A DNA stretch of 46,966 bases, taken from positions 1-46,966 of the forward strand of contig NZ_WFPS01000077.1 of NCBI RefSeq assembly GCF_015487465.1, given 5' to 3'. Made by a program: the position numbers and the translations under genes. Within the stretch, counting starts at the first letter, position 1; each line of letters opens with the position of its first letter. The notes beneath the pieces were generated by a model, which saw nothing but the letters and a program-made list of their open reading frames with translations, was not told the DNA's origin and ran no database searches. Below, piece after piece: positions 45,258 through 46,966 of this stretch. The DNA is from Persephonella sp. (lineage in GTDB: Bacteria; Aquificota; Aquificia; Aquificales; Hydrogenothermaceae).

Positions 45258-46966
45258 TTATTCCTGAATGTAAACATATTCGCTTTTATACCAGCCCCAA
45301 ACTGTAGGAAAAACATTTTTTAGCTTGTTTTTAACGGCTAAAAGCTCTTCAGGGGCAGCTATAAATATCATAGGCTGCTCCTCCCCTATTATCCTGAAAG
45401 CCTCTTTATAGAGCTGATCCCTTTTTTCAGGATCAAGCTCAACAGCAGCCTTTTGAAATAGCTTATCTATTTTTGCTTCCCAATCTGTTGAAGGTTTTTT
45501 CTGATTTGGATACCACATATGAAGCTGTCCTGAAGAGAGCCATACATTCTGCCCAAAATAGGGATCCATACTTCCTGTTAATCCTATTATTACAGCCTCC
45601 CAGTCATAATTTGACATAAGCCTTGTAACAAGGTTGTTAAAATCTATAGACTGGAAGTTGACTTCTATCCCTATTCTTTTTAGATCGTCTTTTAGTATGT
45701 TTCCTATCGTTTCCCTTTCTTTGTTTCCTGAGTTGGTTATCAGGGTGAACTGGAGTTTATGACCTTCCTGATCATATAGATATCCGTCTTTTCCTTCTTT
45801 GAAACCTATCTCAAGGAGAAGCTGTTTTGCTTTTTTCAGGTTAAAAGGGTATTTAGGGTAGTATTCCTCATCAAAAAGTCTTCTGTTTGCAGGTGTGACA
45901 GCTGTGTAAATGGGATATGCAAGACCGTTATAGGCTATGTTTATTATGCCCATTCTGTCTGTTGCATAAGATATAGCCTGTCTAAACTTTTTATTTCTGA
46001 ACCATTTAAGTTTGTATTTTGGAATAGGTGAATTTGGGTTCTGGTTAAAAACTACAAACAGGGTTGATGGTGTTGCTCCAAGATTATAAACAGTAAAATC
46101 TCCTTTTTTTGCTTTTGGGAGAACCTCAGGAAGATCAGAAGGTCTAACGCCGTAATAATCTATCTCCCCTGATAAAAATTTAATCAGCCTGACATCAGGA
46201 TCTCCTATTATCTGTGCTTTTATTTTTGGGATGTATGGTATTTTCTGTCCTGCTTTGTCCTTCTCCCAGTAGTACGGGTTTCTTTCATAAACAGCATACT
46301 GCCCTATAACATACTCAACAAGTCTATAAGGTCCTGTTCCTATTAGCTCTTCTGGTGGTGTATTAATTCCCCATGCAGATGTGAATGTTTTGTTGTCAAC
46401 ATATTTTTTAAGAATATGCTTTGGAAGTATCGGCTGTCCAACAGCCTGAAGAAAAGGGGCAAACGGTTTTGGTATAACAAACTCAACAGTATGGTCATCT
46501 ATTTTCTTTACATTGAATTTTTTTCCCTCTATAATCAGCATATCCTTTGCTGAAGAAGGAATATCAGGGTTGTAGTAAATCTCATTGTATGTAAAAACAA
46601 CATCATCTGCAGTTACAGGCTTTCCATCAAACCATTTTGCATCTTTTCTGATATAAAACCTCCAGACTGTTCCATCTTTGTTTCTTTCCCACCTCTCAGC
46701 AAGATCAGGCTCAGGGAGGAGAGTTTTCAGGTTTGTTTTTGTAAGACCGTTAAAAAGAACACCGATAACAGCTGTTGATGTTGTTTCTTGCGCCATAACA
46801 GGATTAAATGTTTTAGCATCGCCGCCTAAAGCCCTTTTGAGTATTCCCCCTTCTTTTCCTATCTCAAGTTTGAAGTTTTCAGGATTAACCTTAACAATCT
46901 TTCCTGTTTCCTCTTTTTCCTCTGACGGTGTTATGAGATAAAAGGGAAGAAAAAGTATCAAGATAA
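45258..46966 (-). CDS. ABC transporter substrate-binding protein, family 5 (partial)
   Basis: The periplasmic receptor of a peptide/nickel-type (SBP_bac_5) ABC importer. About 567 residues are visible, and the 5' end continues past the window edge because the frame stays open (hydrophobic signal segment LILFLPFYLI). Family landmarks: KREALGGDAKTFNPVMAQETTS-like opening, RFYIRKDAKWFDGKPVTADDVVFTY, GTGPYRL and QAISYATDR. The ligand cannot be deduced. Transporter permease and ATPase genes are not in the window and are probably upstream. Its stop lies directly after the cytochrome c stop, convergent. Confidence 0.92.
   Translation of the reverse strand, partial: ILILFLPFYLITPSEEKEETGKIVKVNPENFKLEIGKEGGILKRALGGDAKTFNPVMAQETTSTAVIGVLFNGLTKTNLKTLLPEPDLAERWERNKDGTVWRFYIRKDAKWFDGKPVTADDVVFTYNEIYYNPDIPSSAKDMLIIEGKKFNVKKIDDHTVEFVIPKPFAPFLQAVGQPILPKHILKKYVDNKTFTSAWGINTPPEELIGTGPYRLVEYVIGQYAVYERNPYYWEKDKAGQKIPYIPKIKAQIIGDPDVRLIKFLSGEIDYYGVRPSDLPEVLPKAKKGDFTVYNLGATPSTLFVVFNQNPNSPIPKYKLKWFRNKKFRQAISYATDRMGIINIAYNGLAYPIYTAVTPANRRLFDEEYYPKYPFNLKKAKQLLLEIGFKEGKDGYLYDQEGHKLQFTLITNSGNKERETIGNILKDDLKRIGIEVNFQSIDFNNLVTRLMSNYDWEAVIIGLTGSMDPYFGQNVWLSSGQLHMWYPNQKKPSTDWEAKIDKLFQKAAVELDPEKRDQLYKEAFRIIGEEQPMIFIAAPEELLAVKNKLKNVFPTVWGWYKSEYVYIQE

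Overview
The window is about 47 kb of AT-rich, densely packed, hyperthermophile-like bacterial chromosome. The gene set points to Aquificota, and most specifically to Persephonella (Hydrogenothermaceae). The strongest clue is a block of glucosylglycerate genes (gpgP, a glycerate kinase gene, ggs, gpgS) whose arrangement matches the operon-like cluster described for Persephonella marina. Other pointers are a futalosine-type mqnA, lysine-rich proteins, a pyruvate/2-oxoglutarate-carboxylase-like biotin carboxylase and frequent TTG/GTG starts. No rRNA, tRNA, CRISPR array, insertion sequence or phage gene was seen.

Layout. 1-2330: the tail of a toxin-antitoxin module (RelE/ParE-type toxin) and uvrB. 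2323-3097: a stand-alone CZB zinc-binding protein, then two very short genes that overlap tail to tail. 3161-10392, minus strand: an MFS transporter, then a tight operon of lipoprotein, large TPR protein, LOG-family protein and small kinase-like protein, preceded by a PilZ membrane protein. 10457-12377: the nitrogen operon glnB-glnA with a well-spaced sigma-54 promoter, an NtrC-like upstream site and a hairpin terminator. 12394-15444: an aldehyde dehydrogenase (minus strand), then ruvA and a cysteine synthase (plus strand).

15441-26743, minus strand, is the centrepiece. It is a near-continuous eleven-gene run: phosphate porin, pstS, pstC, pstA, pstB, phoU, a PhoR-like kinase, gpgP, glycerate kinase, ggs, gpgS. 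Every junction except pstS-pstC is within about 13 bp or overlaps. The PhoR-like gene joins gpgP through a TAATG stop/start overlap. High-affinity phosphate uptake and both the one-step and the two-step routes to the compatible solute glucosylglycerate therefore appear to form one transcriptional unit.

26825-30536, plus strand: ribBA, a GNAT acetyltransferase, hpt, a fused moaC-mogA and a DUF4416 protein. 30529-36489, minus strand: a PAS/GAF/GGDEF/EAL protein, then TauE-like permease, mqnA, FAA-hydrolase and mnmD as a compact cluster. 36568-43331, plus strand: a GT39 glycosyltransferase, an aminotransferase IV, lysC, a biotin carboxylase, eno and an FtsB/DivIC protein. 43283-45257: a phosphoglycolate-phosphatase-like HAD enzyme, an exported protein of unknown function and a mono-haem cytochrome c with a perfect FNR-type box upstream. 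45258-46966: a family 5 ABC substrate-binding protein, minus strand, whose N-terminus is cut by the window edge.

I do not see a defence island or an obviously new multi-gene machine. The best candidates for something undescribed are the phosphate/glucosylglycerate super-operon, the lipoprotein-TPR-LOG-kinase operon and the pair of tiny tail-to-tail genes. Start sites were revised where a Shine-Dalgarno sequence clearly pointed to an internal codon; the reason is given in each entry.
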